The notes beneath the pieces were generated by a model that was not told the origin of the DNA, searched no databases, and saw only the letters and a program-made list of their open reading frames with translations. Positions 16,797-24,548 of a stretch of 64,000 nt of DNA are shown in pieces. Position 1 is the stretch's first letter. Every line of letters begins with the position of its first letter. This DNA comes from Bacteroides zhangwenhongii (GTDB lineage Bacteria > Bacteroidota > Bacteroidia > Bacteroidales > Bacteroidaceae), in assembly GCF_009193325.2 (NCBI RefSeq), contig NZ_CP059856.1:62001-126000 (forward strand), in the 5' to 3' direction. The position numbers and the translations under genes were made by a program.

Positions 16797-17240
16797 TTAC
16801 TGTTGTTTATTCTCACGTTTGCGGCGGATGGCGCGCAGCTTCACCTGCAACGTGTCCAACGCCTCACAGTCAAGTTCACGGAACTCCATACCAGCGATAC
16901 GGCTGTCCAGGCAGAAAGCGTTCACCTTGTCCCAGTCGGCCGTATTGATGCCCAGCAGCTGCATCTGGTGCAGTACCGCGGAACGCTTCTGACGGAGAAT
17001 CTTCCGGAGTTCTTCCTGGTGAGTGGGCGGCACCAGCTTACGCATCCCGGCTATGGCCGCACTGTATTCCTTCAGTGTCATGTCGCGCAGACTCGTGGTA
17101 CGTCCGTCCGTGTACTGGGAAACTACGCTTTCCTTCAAAGCATCGCGGTCAGATGTCGGAAGGCGGTTCAAAAGACTATAAAACACCGCATAATTCTCGG
17201 GTTTATTTAACTGCTTGCGGCTGTTGATGTCTATCTGCAT
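16797..17240 (-). CDS. GemA-like early protein (Mu gp16 / DUF1018-like)
   Basis: A 147-residue helical, basic protein. The C-terminal half, around the HQMQLLGINTADWDKVNAFC stretch, followed by FRELDCEALDTLQVKLRAI, resembles the C-terminal repeat region of GemA-type proteins, which modulate host gene expression in Mu. The N-terminal half (SLRDMTLKEYSAAIAGMRKLV) also fits the family. Similarity is weak by eye, so the assignment leans on position next to DUF3164. Its first 38 bases overlap the small gene upstream. Confidence 0.55.
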   Translation of the reverse strand: MQIDINSRKQLNKPENYAVFYSLLNRLPTSDRDALKESVVSQYTDGRTTSLRDMTLKEYSAAIAGMRKLVPPTHQEELRKILRQKRSAVLHQMQLLGINTADWDKVNAFCLDSRIAGMEFRELDCEALDTLQVKLRAIRRKRENKQQ

Positions 17241-17385
17241 GGCTATGCTGTTTTTTTTTGTTTATTTTAAGGTCATTAATTTCCTTAATCACTCTCTTTA
17301 CTCTGATAGTACACAAATAATCAAGAAGATGCTCTTTTTCATTTTTTGTACACTTATACTGGTCGAAAAATTCAAGTATGCCCAT
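17203..17385 (-). CDS. Small hypothetical early protein
   Basis: A 60-residue, Lys-rich protein (NEKEHLLDYLCTIRVKRVIK) ending in a His/Gln-rich tail that overlaps the GemA-like gene in another frame. It fills what would otherwise be a gap in the early operon and has an ATG in a plausible place. No family was recognised. It could be a chance frame; the sequence around it is AT-richer than its neighbours. Confidence 0.4.
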   Translation of the reverse strand: MGILEFFDQYKCTKNEKEHLLDYLCTIRVKRVIKEINDLKINKKKQHSHADRHQQPQAVK

Positions 17386-17425
17386 TCTATTCAGATTTTC
17401 ATTAACTCAAACTATTCATACCACA

Positions 17426-17635
17426 TCAGCACAACTCTATTATTTCACCCACGGCAGCCTGCAAAAGGGTACGCAAGACCGAAGGGTTTCCGCTATCATA
17501 GATGACTTCCACACAACACTCATGGCGTGCGTTACGTGACACAACCAGCTCGCAAGTCATATTCTCACAGAGCCATTTTTCCACTACTTTACGGACACCA
17601 ACGGCGGTGACCACAATTACCATTTTTTTACTCAT
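17426..17635 (-). CDS. Small hypothetical early protein
   Basis: A 69-residue protein with an alpha/beta pattern (KMVIVVTAVGVRKVVEKWL, CCVEVIYDSG) and four cysteines. It lies in the early operon between the zinc/HTH protein and the 60-residue gene, in the same direction. No family was recognised. Composition is like that of the neighbouring phage genes, which supports it being real. Confidence 0.55.
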   Translation of the reverse strand: MSKKMVIVVTAVGVRKVVEKWLCENMTCELVVSRNARHECCVEVIYDSGNPSVLRTLLQAAVGEIIELC

Positions 17636-17655
17636 AATATTGACCGTGCTGTATG

Positions 17656-18168
17656 TTATTCAACTCTTATTCTCCCGGTGTACTGGTTTCCCCGAAACTT
17701 CATCCCCTTGGTGAAGCCGCCTGGATATCCCAGTTCCTTGCTTCTCGCGTTTGCCAGCAACAAATGTTCCCGGCTAAGGGAGGCTACAAAACCTTTGTCC
17801 TTTTCCAGTCCCATTTCTCGGGCCTTCCGGGTGACGCTGCGTTCGGAAACACCGAGCATTTCAGCCAGCTCCCGGTTGAGGGTATTGTGATAGTGGCGAC
17901 GCATGATGGAAAGCATATTGCCGTTCCAAAAGATACGGGTGGAATATCCCTTATGCTCGACGAGCCGTCCCAGTGTCCGGTGCATGAAAGTACCGTCAGC
18001 AACCTTCCGGTGCTTGCGGTACTGTTCACGCTTGTACGCCAGCACACATTCATGACACCAGGAACTCCGTCCCCCATTCTTCAACGGATAGAACTCACGC
18101 ATCCACAACTTTCGGCCGCAATGCGGACAGACACGTTTACGTTTCTGCTTGTTGTTATTTTCACTCAT
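17656..18168 (-). CDS. Zinc-finger and helix-turn-helix protein
   Basis: A 170-residue basic protein. The N-terminus has two CxxC pairs (CPHCGRKLWMREFY and SSWCHECVLAYKREQYR), similar to zinc fingers of HNH-type nucleases. The middle contains a clear helix-turn-helix (NRELAEMLGVSERSVTRKA). The C-terminus is basic with FRGNQYTGRIRV. It probably binds DNA. It may be an HNH-like protein that lacks the catalytic HNH residues, or an early regulator. Confidence 0.65.
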   Translation of the reverse strand: MSENNNKQKRKRVCPHCGRKLWMREFYPLKNGGRSSWCHECVLAYKREQYRKHRKVADGTFMHRTLGRLVEHKGYSTRIFWNGNMLSIMRRHYHNTLNRELAEMLGVSERSVTRKAREMGLEKDKGFVASLSREHLLLANARSKELGYPGGFTKGMKFRGNQYTGRIRVE

Positions 18169-18188
18169 AGCTGTTTATGCTGCATTCA

Positions 18189-18494
18189 TCAGTTCATATT
18201 CAAATTTTCATCGAACGGAATAGTATTAATGTCAGCCTTTCTCGTATAGGCCTGCATAAGCCCCATGGAAAGCAGTATATAGACATTCTTATTCGCTTTG
18301 ACAACCCCAGAAATAGAGCCGACAATATGTTCAGTCTTGCCGGTAATGATTGAGCCGGCTATCTGCTCAAGCCCGTCCGGATGGTCCTCACTGGCCGCAA
18401 CGCTCATAAAGGCACTAAGATTATTTTCCTTACAAAAGTTATCCACGTATTGGCAGAGTTCCTTTACTGCCTCTTTCTGTTTTTCTGTAATCAT
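18189..18494 (-). CDS. Hypothetical early protein
   Basis: A 101-residue protein with an N-terminal helix (TEKQKEAVKELCQYVDNFCK) and a central stretch that alternates strand and helix (GLEQIAGSIITGKTEHIVGS, KNVYILLSMGLMQAY). It lies in line with the early operon, 20 bases downstream of the 301-residue gene. No family was recognised. It is soluble and mildly acidic, with no obvious catalytic motif. Confidence 0.6.
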   Translation of the reverse strand: MITEKQKEAVKELCQYVDNFCKENNLSAFMSVAASEDHPDGLEQIAGSIITGKTEHIVGSISGVVKANKNVYILLSMGLMQAYTRKADINTIPFDENLNMN

Positions 18495-18513
18495 TTCAGT
18501 TAAATTTTAATGG

Positions 18514-19419
18514 TTAATAATTATATGTTGAAATCGCGAAATCTCTTTTTTGATACTGGCTGTACATAGTTTCCTCCCAATCCGTCTCTTCCTCCTCCGG
18601 AAGGTCATCCTCATCAAGTTCTACCTCCTTACGGTAAATCAGATACCGTGCCTCCAGAAAGAAGAGGACCACGCGACGCAGGAACTCACGGGCGGAGGCG
18701 ATGCCGTGCTTTTCCATGAAGGCGGCGATACGGTCCGAACCGATAGTGTTCGTGCGGATGCTCACCAGACACTGCCGGCGGAAGTCCTTCAGCGTGCTGC
18801 CCCTCACCTCGAGCACGCGGTCAGCAATACGGCCGAGACTCTCCGGAATATGGTATCCGGAACCTTCGTCATCCGTTCCCACCAGCAGTTCAGCGGCGGC
18901 CGTCAGCATACCCTCCACGCTCATGCGCTGGGCAGCGGCCGTCTCCTTCAGGAACACGTACTGGTAATTGCTCACGTAGGTATGTATGAGATAACCTTCC
19001 GGACGGCGGAACACCTCTCCGGCGGCAAGCTCCATCGAAAGGTTGTTCAACGTCACACCGGCACCGCAGCAGAAAGCGCATACCAGGCGGACGGCAAGAC
19101 GCTGGCGGTTGCCCCAGCCCCCGGAAACGATGGCACGCTGTAGGCTGTCGGCAACGGCCGGATCCATCTCGAAGAACAGCACCGCCTTCTCCTGGCGGCG
19201 GAAGAAGAACGACATGTCCGGAATACGGTCCATGCAGAGAAGGATACGCCGGGTGGCAGTAGAAACCCTGCCACCGTCCGTCATGCGGATATAGGACTTT
19301 ACCAGGTGGTTCATCACTACCGTCATGTCGGAAAAATGATAGTCGGCAACTTTCCCGCGGAACAGTTCATGAAGCAGAACGGGCAGCTTCACAACGTAGT
19401 TGTAATACTCCTTTCTCAT
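18514..19419 (-). CDS. Hypothetical early protein, 301 residues
   Basis: A mostly helical protein with a cysteine-rich hydrophobic segment (LVCAFCCGAGVTLNNL), a RHH- or HTH-like start (DMTVVMNHLVKSYIRM) and an acidic C-terminus (ELDEDDLPEEEETDWEET). Gene order (three bases after the zinc-knuckle gene stop) shows it belongs to the early operon. No enzymatic motif is recognised. It may be a replication or regulatory factor specific to this phage group. Confidence 0.65.
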   Translation of the reverse strand: MRKEYYNYVVKLPVLLHELFRGKVADYHFSDMTVVMNHLVKSYIRMTDGGRVSTATRRILLCMDRIPDMSFFFRRQEKAVLFFEMDPAVADSLQRAIVSGGWGNRQRLAVRLVCAFCCGAGVTLNNLSMELAAGEVFRRPEGYLIHTYVSNYQYVFLKETAAAQRMSVEGMLTAAAELLVGTDDEGSGYHIPESLGRIADRVLEVRGSTLKDFRRQCLVSIRTNTIGSDRIAAFMEKHGIASAREFLRRVVLFFLEARYLIYRKEVELDEDDLPEEEETDWEETMYSQYQKRDFAISTYNY

Positions 19420-19422
19420 GGC

Positions 19423-19659
19423 TTACTTGCTTGAAGGTTTCCAGTCCACTGTTATAATCGCATCCAGCTCACCGCTACCGCCACACACCGGGCAGGACAC
19501 ATGCACGTCCTCGCGGCTGCCCTCTTCCGTTCCCCAGAACCAGCCATTACCCTTGCAGTAACCACACTTGTGACCGGTACTGACGAAGTTCTCACGGTTA
19601 GGCCCCTTACACATATAGGCGGGAGGACAAATCGCCAGCTGTTTCTTTATCCTGCTCAT
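19423..19659 (-). CDS. Small zinc-knuckle protein (CxxCxGxG type)
   Basis: A 78-residue protein starting at the ATGA overlap with the ATPase gene. It contains CGYCKGNGWFWG and CPVCGGSGEL, two DnaJ-type zinc motifs separated by about 20 residues, plus two earlier cysteines (ICPPAYMCKG). A longer frame upstream to 19,698 overlaps the ATPase and looks unlikely. It resembles the other zinc-knuckle protein of the same operon. Translational coupling to the ATPase suggests that the two work together. Confidence 0.75.
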   Translation of the reverse strand: MSRIKKQLAICPPAYMCKGPNRENFVSTGHKCGYCKGNGWFWGTEEGSREDVHVSCPVCGGSGELDAIITVDWKPSSK

Positions 19660-20333
19660 GCCTGGCCTCCTTTCTGTTTCGGTCCCGTCACATTCCAATA
19701 GTCATAGGCACCCTTCTCCCAGATTGTGTATTCACCAGTGGCCCCCTGATAACGTCCCTTACTGAAGGCGACGTAGCCCTCTACCCATATCTTCAGGTCG
19801 GCATCATACATCACGCTCGTGGCCGCATCACCTTTAGGATTCTTGCCGCGGGCATGGCTGATGAAAACAAACAGCTTGTCCGGAAACTCCTCCTTCAGCT
19901 GGATATAGTCACGATACGTCATCTGCGTGTATTGGAAACTGTCAATGATCACGATGTTGAAACTCTTATGACGCCGGAGCCTGATCTTCAAGGTGGGGAT
20001 GTCCTCCTTGATGAACGCCAAATGGCGGCTTACCTCGGCCATACCAAAGCGCCGCAGGTTATTTTGGACAGTCAGAGAAGTTCCTTCCTCCAGGGAGTTG
20101 AACGCCACACGGTCATACTTGCAAAGTTCCTTACAGAGCTGCATCACGAAAGAGGTCTTGCCGTTACCGCTGTTGCCCCACACGAACCAGCAGCCCCGGA
20201 CTTCCGGAGTGTCGAAGGCATCCTTCCATTTCCCCTCAAAAGGGAATACGTCATACTTCTTGTTCAGGATGTCCCTGACATTCAAGGCACGTCTCATGCC
20301 CGCTTTTTTATTATCCTTTTTCTCTTCTTCCAT
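19656..20333 (-). CDS. RecA-like AAA ATPase (Sak4-like)
   Basis: A 225-residue ATPase. Walker A is GNSGNGKTSF, near residue 53, and Walker B is NIVIIDSFQY. The segment FVFISHARGKNPKGDAATSV after Walker B fits the RecA/DnaB fold. The short length and single domain resemble Sak4-type recombination ATPases of phages; a DnaB-like or other motor role is also possible. The gene lies between the 20,336 gene and the zinc-knuckle gene, overlapping the latter by four bases. Confidence 0.75.
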   Translation of the reverse strand: MEEEKKDNKKAGMRRALNVRDILNKKYDVFPFEGKWKDAFDTPEVRGCWFVWGNSGNGKTSFVMQLCKELCKYDRVAFNSLEEGTSLTVQNNLRRFGMAEVSRHLAFIKEDIPTLKIRLRRHKSFNIVIIDSFQYTQMTYRDYIQLKEEFPDKLFVFISHARGKNPKGDAATSVMYDADLKIWVEGYVAFSKGRYQGATGEYTIWEKGAYDYWNVTGPKQKGGQA

Positions 20334-20335
20334 GG

Positions 20336-20692
20336 TCAGAACAGTTTTAGTTGTCGGATATTGTCTATTTGATCAAGCACGGCCTGCCGTGCGGCACCCC
20401 GCAGTTTCTCGTGGCAGAGCATCCTGCCGAGTGCCCACAGAAGGGCATTCTCACGGGTAGCAAACTGTCCCCATTTACGTCCCGGGTTGAAACCGCCGCC
20501 GAAACCGCCCACCTCCATGTGAACGCCAGCAACCCACCAGCCGTCCTGCTGTCCCACAAGGGCGTCCAGATAGTCGCGACCATTCCGGTAAACGGTCACC
20601 GTCTCGTATTCCCTCAAGACTGGGTAATCGCTCCAGGGAGCAGGAAGCTGCTCGCGACCGTCGATCTTTAAGTATTCAAATTTGTTTTCCAT
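20336..20692 (-). CDS. Hypothetical early protein
   Basis: A 118-residue protein (MENKFEYLKIDGREQLPAPW). It contains a beta-rich part (YETVTVYRNGRDYLDAL) and a glycine-rich turn (GGFGGGFNPGRKWGQF) and ends with helices (NALLWALGRMLCHEKL). An AAGG just before the ATG at 20,692 supports this start; an ATG at 20,734 overlapping the MuB stop is an alternative. If the shorter start is right, two TTTGAACG repeats fall in its leader. Family not recognised. Confidence 0.6.
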   Translation of the reverse strand: MENKFEYLKIDGREQLPAPWSDYPVLREYETVTVYRNGRDYLDALVGQQDGWWVAGVHMEVGGFGGGFNPGRKWGQFATRENALLWALGRMLCHEKLRGAARQAVLDQIDNIRQLKLF

Positions 20693-20707
20693 ATCCTTAA
20701 AATTACG

Positions 20708-20726
20708 TTTGAACGGTATTTGAACG
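20708..20726. repeat. Paired TTTGAACG repeats
   Basis: TTTGAACG occurs at 20,708-20,715 and 20,719-20,726. The same 8-mer or its complement occurs as close pairs at 25,263-25,279 and 25,809-25,825 near the phage end. Possible protein-binding sites. Confidence 0.5.
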
Positions 20727-20730
20727 GGAG

Positions 20731-21600
20731 TCATTCCCCCACCATGCGTTTCACCTTGTGAATGGACTTCCTCACACGCCGCAAATCAAAGTCACATGTC
20801 GAAGCCTCCTTTATCACCTTATCGATGTCTTTCTTGTCAGTCACACCGTTGGCGGAACAGATCGCAAACACGTCGTTCACGTCCGTAGGCTCTAGCTCAT
20901 AAAATTTCCGTCCGATACGGCTGTAGAACTCCTTGTAGCCAGGCTTCTGGTATCGCAGACCATTGCTGATGCGTTTGGCAATATAATCGGTACTCAAAAA
21001 CACGACGCCGCATTTCTCCTCCAGTTTGTTGTACAGGCTGATGAAGTAGTGGAACACCGGTTCGGTCAGCTTGTCCGCCTCGTCGAACACCAGCAGGGGC
21101 GCGTCCATCTGGATGATATCATCCAAAATAAGTCCCCACACCTCACGGATATTATACCCTTCAGTCCGGATCCCGACCGTGCGGGCTATCTCGCGGACAA
21201 AGTCACCTTTCTTCATGTCCTCGGAGCAGAGAATATAGAAAACCTCCTTATGCTCATGAAGGTAAACACGGGCGGTGGTACTCTTGCCACAACCAGCCTC
21301 ACCGGTCACCCATGTGACATTGCGCCAGCGCTGCGCATCGGAGAGCACAGCCGTGATCTCCTGGTAAGCGCCGGTCTCCACGATCTGCCAGCCGGTAGCG
21401 CTTACACCACCGACCTGCGAGGCGACATTACGGAACATCTCGTCACTGATATTCTCATAACGCCCGTTCAGGATATTGCTCACAGTACCCACACTGACTC
21501 CCTTCAGACTACCCGCGGCCTTCGTCTGGCTCGGATACTTCGCCACGTAAGCCCGGAGGCTCTCACTGATGGCGTTCTTCTCTTTCATTGTAATTTCCAT
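20731..21600 (-). CDS. MuB-like transposition ATPase with N-terminal HTH
   Basis: A 289-residue AAA+ ATPase that should select target DNA and activate the transposase. Residues about 10-60 form a helix-turn-helix (SQTKAAGSLKGVSVGTVSNI), as in MuB. Walker A is TGEAGCGKSTTA, Walker B is LLVFDEADKL, and sensor 1 is VVFLSTDY. The C-terminal domain is helical and basic (DLRRVRKSIHKVKRM). The ATG at 21,600 is chosen over a TTG at 21,606. It follows the transposase gene by about 35 bases, as B follows A in Mu. Confidence 0.93.
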   Translation of the reverse strand: MEITMKEKNAISESLRAYVAKYPSQTKAAGSLKGVSVGTVSNILNGRYENISDEMFRNVASQVGGVSATGWQIVETGAYQEITAVLSDAQRWRNVTWVTGEAGCGKSTTARVYLHEHKEVFYILCSEDMKKGDFVREIARTVGIRTEGYNIREVWGLILDDIIQMDAPLLVFDEADKLTEPVFHYFISLYNKLEEKCGVVFLSTDYIAKRISNGLRYQKPGYKEFYSRIGRKFYELEPTDVNDVFAICSANGVTDKKDIDKVIKEASTCDFDLRRVRKSIHKVKRMVGE

Positions 21601-21635
21601 AATCAATATTTTTTATCTTGTTATAAATCTGTTCC

Positions 21636-23675
21636 TTATAATTTCCCGACCACCTTGCGGATGCTCACTTCCTTCTTCTCAAAGCTGTCCCATGTCACGT
21701 TGCTGATGACTTTCATGTCACGGCCTATGGAAGGACGGGGCGGCTGGCTGTATTTTCTCGTGCGGCGGTCAATCTGGTGTTGCGCCTCCTTTCCGAGACC
21801 TTTCAGGTCAGGAGTACGCAAACCGTTCTGTTCCGGTGCGACACCATGCTCATACTCGATATCTTTGGCGACGACCTGACGGTTTATACGTTCATTGACG
21901 ACGGCCTCCTGCTGGGTGCGGATGAAACGTTTTTCGGCTTCCGTCTGCTCCTGCTGGGCACGGTGGATCATCAGCGGGAACGAGGCCACACACTCGAAAC
22001 GCATCGCACCGCCCTTGTCCTTGTAAAGCAACCGTACGCTGCTCATGTCATAGGGATCGTACTGGACATAGAACTTCTTGTAGGTATTACGCCGGCGCCA
22101 TTCCAGGTCAGGCTCACCGGGAGCGGAGAAAACCTCGTAAGGGTATTTCTTTCCCTGTACCGTGATCTCGATACCGCTGGCGGTGAACAGCGACGGTTTA
22201 TCGGTTGTGTACCAGAACATCTCCACCATATCAGGAACGCTGACCGGATCGGTGGCCTCGTTCACGCTGGTATTGTACATCTCAATACGGGGGATGCCAG
22301 TAGCCGGGTGCTTCATTGAGTTCCACTGCTCACGGGCGGCGGCATACTGTTCCTTCAGTTCCTCCAATGTGGGAAGGGAGTCGATGTTCGCGTTGATGAA
22401 TTCCAAATTCGGACGGCTTGTATCTCTCTTTGCCGTAATATTCTGCCCGGTGAAACCGAAACGTTTCTTCAATACCTGGCTCTGGAAGCGGTAGAAAATG
22501 TTCTCAATCGTCTTAGATTCGCCATTATACGGAGCTGTCGGGCGGTGGATACGGCTGATCTTCGAGAAAAGACCCAGCGCCGCGTTCTTCTTATGACCGC
22601 CCTGGTTGTCGCACACGATCTCGTAGGGTTTGTACCGGCTCGTTTGGATAGCCATGCGGAAAGCATGATACTGGGCGATATAGTCCTCATTGTCGCTGAT
22701 GTAATAACCGAGCAGAACTTCACTATAGGCATCCACCACCTCGTACACGCTTGTAGTACACTTGTTTCCGTTCTCGTCACGATAGTAGAGGTTCAGCTTC
22801 GTGCCGTCGCCATACCAGAGGCTGTCACGACGGCTCGGAAGGATGGTCCGGTGCTTGCGGTCATAACGCTGGTGTGCCTTCATTTCCCCATAAACGGCAT
22901 CGTACCACAGAGGTTCGACACGCGGGCTGTTGAACCATTCGCGGAGGCTGCGGGGACTCTTCAGGGGCTTCCAGCCACGTTCCGGAGCGACACGGTTGTA
23001 CTCCTCGAAGATCTCCATGTCAGTATAAACCGGAACGCGGCTGCGTTTCAATGCAACAAGGTAACGCCCGCCGTCCTCCTCGATCTTCAGCGTGTTGCTG
23101 TTGCCGTATTTACCGCTCACAAGCACACCGTAGTTGTCGGGACGGAACTTGTTTATCAGGGCTTTCAAACGCCCCACACTGCCCGGAAGGCTGTGCCCGT
23201 ACACCGGACGCCATTCCTCACTCGTGACAAGCAGAAGTTCCCAAAGGTTACGGCGGAAACCGGTCAGCTTGTTATTGGATGAACTCAAGCGTTTGAACTC
23301 TTCCATCAGCGCGTTCAGTACCGAAGCATTCCAGGTGTATTCCTTCTTCACATCCACGGGAAGAGCGACTATCTCACCGTTCTTGTCGTAGCGGTACTCC
23401 TCAAAAAAGCGCTCGGCCTTCTCGTCTTTCTTCACTATGTTACGAATCATTTCCTGTCTCATTTGCTGTTCAGGTTCTCCTTTGAGAAGAACCCAACGTC
23501 GTTTATACTTTTCGGGAAGGGAGGAATAGGCATACAGAGCCGGATTATTTTCACCACCGCCACGGGAAACGACATCCAGTTTTTCTCGGGACAGCTGGCT
23601 ATTCAAAGTGCCTTTGGGCATTATATCCAGCAACTCTTTGTAAGTTACACACAATATATTATCAAAGTATTCCAT
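21636..23675 (-). CDS. MuA-like DDE transposase
   Basis: A 679-residue transposase/integrase. The N-terminal region holds DNA-binding domains of the Mu type (VTYKELLDIMPKGTLNSQL). The catalytic core has Asp290 (WYGDGTKLN), Asp356 (IVCDNQGGH) and a Glu in GESKTIENIFYRFQ, probably Glu391. The D-66-D-34-E spacing is shorter between the last two residues than in MuA itself. A beta-barrel segment (YEVFSAPGEPDLEWRRRNTY) follows, and the C-terminal tail (SVRKVVGKL-like) may contact MuB. It drives integration and replicative transposition of the prophage. Confidence 0.95.
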   Translation of the reverse strand: MEYFDNILCVTYKELLDIMPKGTLNSQLSREKLDVVSRGGGENNPALYAYSSLPEKYKRRWVLLKGEPEQQMRQEMIRNIVKKDEKAERFFEEYRYDKNGEIVALPVDVKKEYTWNASVLNALMEEFKRLSSSNNKLTGFRRNLWELLLVTSEEWRPVYGHSLPGSVGRLKALINKFRPDNYGVLVSGKYGNSNTLKIEEDGGRYLVALKRSRVPVYTDMEIFEEYNRVAPERGWKPLKSPRSLREWFNSPRVEPLWYDAVYGEMKAHQRYDRKHRTILPSRRDSLWYGDGTKLNLYYRDENGNKCTTSVYEVVDAYSEVLLGYYISDNEDYIAQYHAFRMAIQTSRYKPYEIVCDNQGGHKKNAALGLFSKISRIHRPTAPYNGESKTIENIFYRFQSQVLKKRFGFTGQNITAKRDTSRPNLEFINANIDSLPTLEELKEQYAAAREQWNSMKHPATGIPRIEMYNTSVNEATDPVSVPDMVEMFWYTTDKPSLFTASGIEITVQGKKYPYEVFSAPGEPDLEWRRRNTYKKFYVQYDPYDMSSVRLLYKDKGGAMRFECVASFPLMIHRAQQEQTEAEKRFIRTQQEAVVNERINRQVVAKDIEYEHGVAPEQNGLRTPDLKGLGKEAQHQIDRRTRKYSQPPRPSIGRDMKVISNVTWDSFEKKEVSIRKVVGKL

Positions 23676-23690
23676 CTCCCAGCTTGATTA

Positions 23691-23912
23691 TCAATCCTCT
23701 AAATCATTCAAAGGGACATGCTTCTTCAGCAGCCGCACGGAGATCCCGAAATTCAACACTACGAGAAGTTCCAGCAGCGGATTAATAAAAAAAATAGAGA
23801 GCAGGATCCCGAAACTCATACAGAAGTAAAGCACGCAAAAGCGCTGTTTTCGTTTCAGACGAGCAAACCAGTGTAGCTGGTCGCTGAACAATGTCATCAA
23901 ATCATTTTTCAT
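23691..23912 (-). CDS. Small two-helix membrane protein
   Basis: A 73-residue protein starting MKNDLMTLFSDQLHWFARL. Basic residues (RLKRKQR) precede two hydrophobic helices (FCVLYFCMSFGILLSIFF and PLLELLVVLNFGISV), giving a hairpin in the inner membrane. It sits between the Ner-like gene, which it overlaps by 11 bases, and the transposase gene. A superinfection-exclusion or host-modulating role would fit such an early membrane protein, but nothing proves it. Confidence 0.6.
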   Translation of the reverse strand: MKNDLMTLFSDQLHWFARLKRKQRFCVLYFCMSFGILLSIFFINPLLELLVVLNFGISVRLLKKHVPLNDLED

Positions 23913-24102
23913 GGCTACTTGTATTTTGAGGATTACCACCTACTTTGGATCCACCGCGCTCAATGGCGAGCTTACGAATGGAACGGGCCAGTTTGCTGTT
24001 CTTACGGAAGGCAAGCGCATGACTCACCATCACGTTTGTACAGCCCATCAGTTCGGCAATTTTATTCACCTCACCGTATTCTACAACTATTCGTTCTTTC
24101 AT
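23902..24102 (-). CDS. Small HTH protein, Ner-like position
   Basis: A 66-residue protein with a helix-turn-helix (GEVNKIAELMGCTNVMVSHA) followed by basic residues (RKNSKLARSIRKLA). It is the first clear regulator gene in the early operon, before the transposase. In Mu this place is taken by Ner, which turns down early and repressor promoters. Function by position and fold only; it could also be a transposition cofactor. Confidence 0.65.
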   Translation of the reverse strand: MKERIVVEYGEVNKIAELMGCTNVMVSHALAFRKNSKLARSIRKLAIERGGSKVGGNPQNTSSHEK

Positions 24103-24128
24103 ACTATCTAATATTTAAATTATCGTAG

Positions 24129-24211
24129 TGGGCAGTCGCGGATTCGAACCGCGGACCATAACCTCTCCATTATAGGAGTTTAGTTTGTTCTACCAGCTGA
24201 ACTAACTGCCC
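24129..24211 (-). tRNA. tRNA-like element with abnormal anticodon arm
   Basis: Read on the minus strand, the acceptor stem GGGCAGT/ACTGCCC, the D arm GTTC-AGCTGGTA-GAAC and the T arm CGCGG-TTCGAAT-CCGCG are all perfect. The segment between D and T arms is 32 bases instead of the usual 21-22. It folds as an extended hairpin (CTCC-TATAAT-GGAG plus AACT/GGTT) without a standard seven-base loop, so no anticodon can be assigned. It lies inside the early transcription unit. It may be a degenerate tRNA, a tRNA mimic or a transcript-processing signal. Confidence 0.6.
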
Positions 24212-24221
24212 GAGAAAATTA

Positions 24222-24413
24222 TTAAAGCTTCTTTATCGCATCCTCCGGAACACATATTACAGTCCAAACCTGACCATTTTTCATATAATCGATATTATAT
24301 TCCCGCACGAACGTACAAATGTTATAATCCCAGTCACGAACTATACCATCAATGATCTCACCATTTCTCTTGGTGATTCTCACACTTTGTCCCTTTTTAA
24401 ATTTTGCTTCCAT
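24222..24413 (-). CDS. Small SH3-like early protein
   Basis: A 63-residue protein (MEAKFKKGQSVRITKRNGEI). It has a barrel-like pattern of short strands (VRITKRNGEIIDGIVRDWDY, QVWTVICVPEDAI) reminiscent of KOW/Tudor-type folds. It is the first gene after the early promoter. An ATG at 24,428 would add five residues. No function is assigned. Confidence 0.6.
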   Translation of the reverse strand: MEAKFKKGQSVRITKRNGEIIDGIVRDWDYNICTFVREYNIDYMKNGQVWTVICVPEDAIKKL

Positions 24414-24492
24414 TTTGCTTCTTTTCAAATTCTCATTGTTACCTCAAGCCTTTTTTGTAGCTTTGGGGCGTGTTTAAACTTTAATCACGTGG

Positions 24493-24523
24493 CAAATATA
24501 GTCTAAGTTTCTTAGACAGCAAA
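24493..24523 (-). promoter_or_regulatory. Early promoter with operator in the spacer
   Basis: On the minus strand TTTG (24,520-24,523) is followed by exactly 19 bases and TATATTTG (24,493-24,500), a full match to the Bacteroides promoter consensus. The spacer contains the perfect palindrome TCTAAG-AAA-CTTAGA (24,502-24,516). Repressor bound there would block the sigma factor, shutting the early operon in the lysogen. Confidence 0.85.
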
Positions 24524-24548
24524 GTATTAATCCAAATAATTTAGATTT

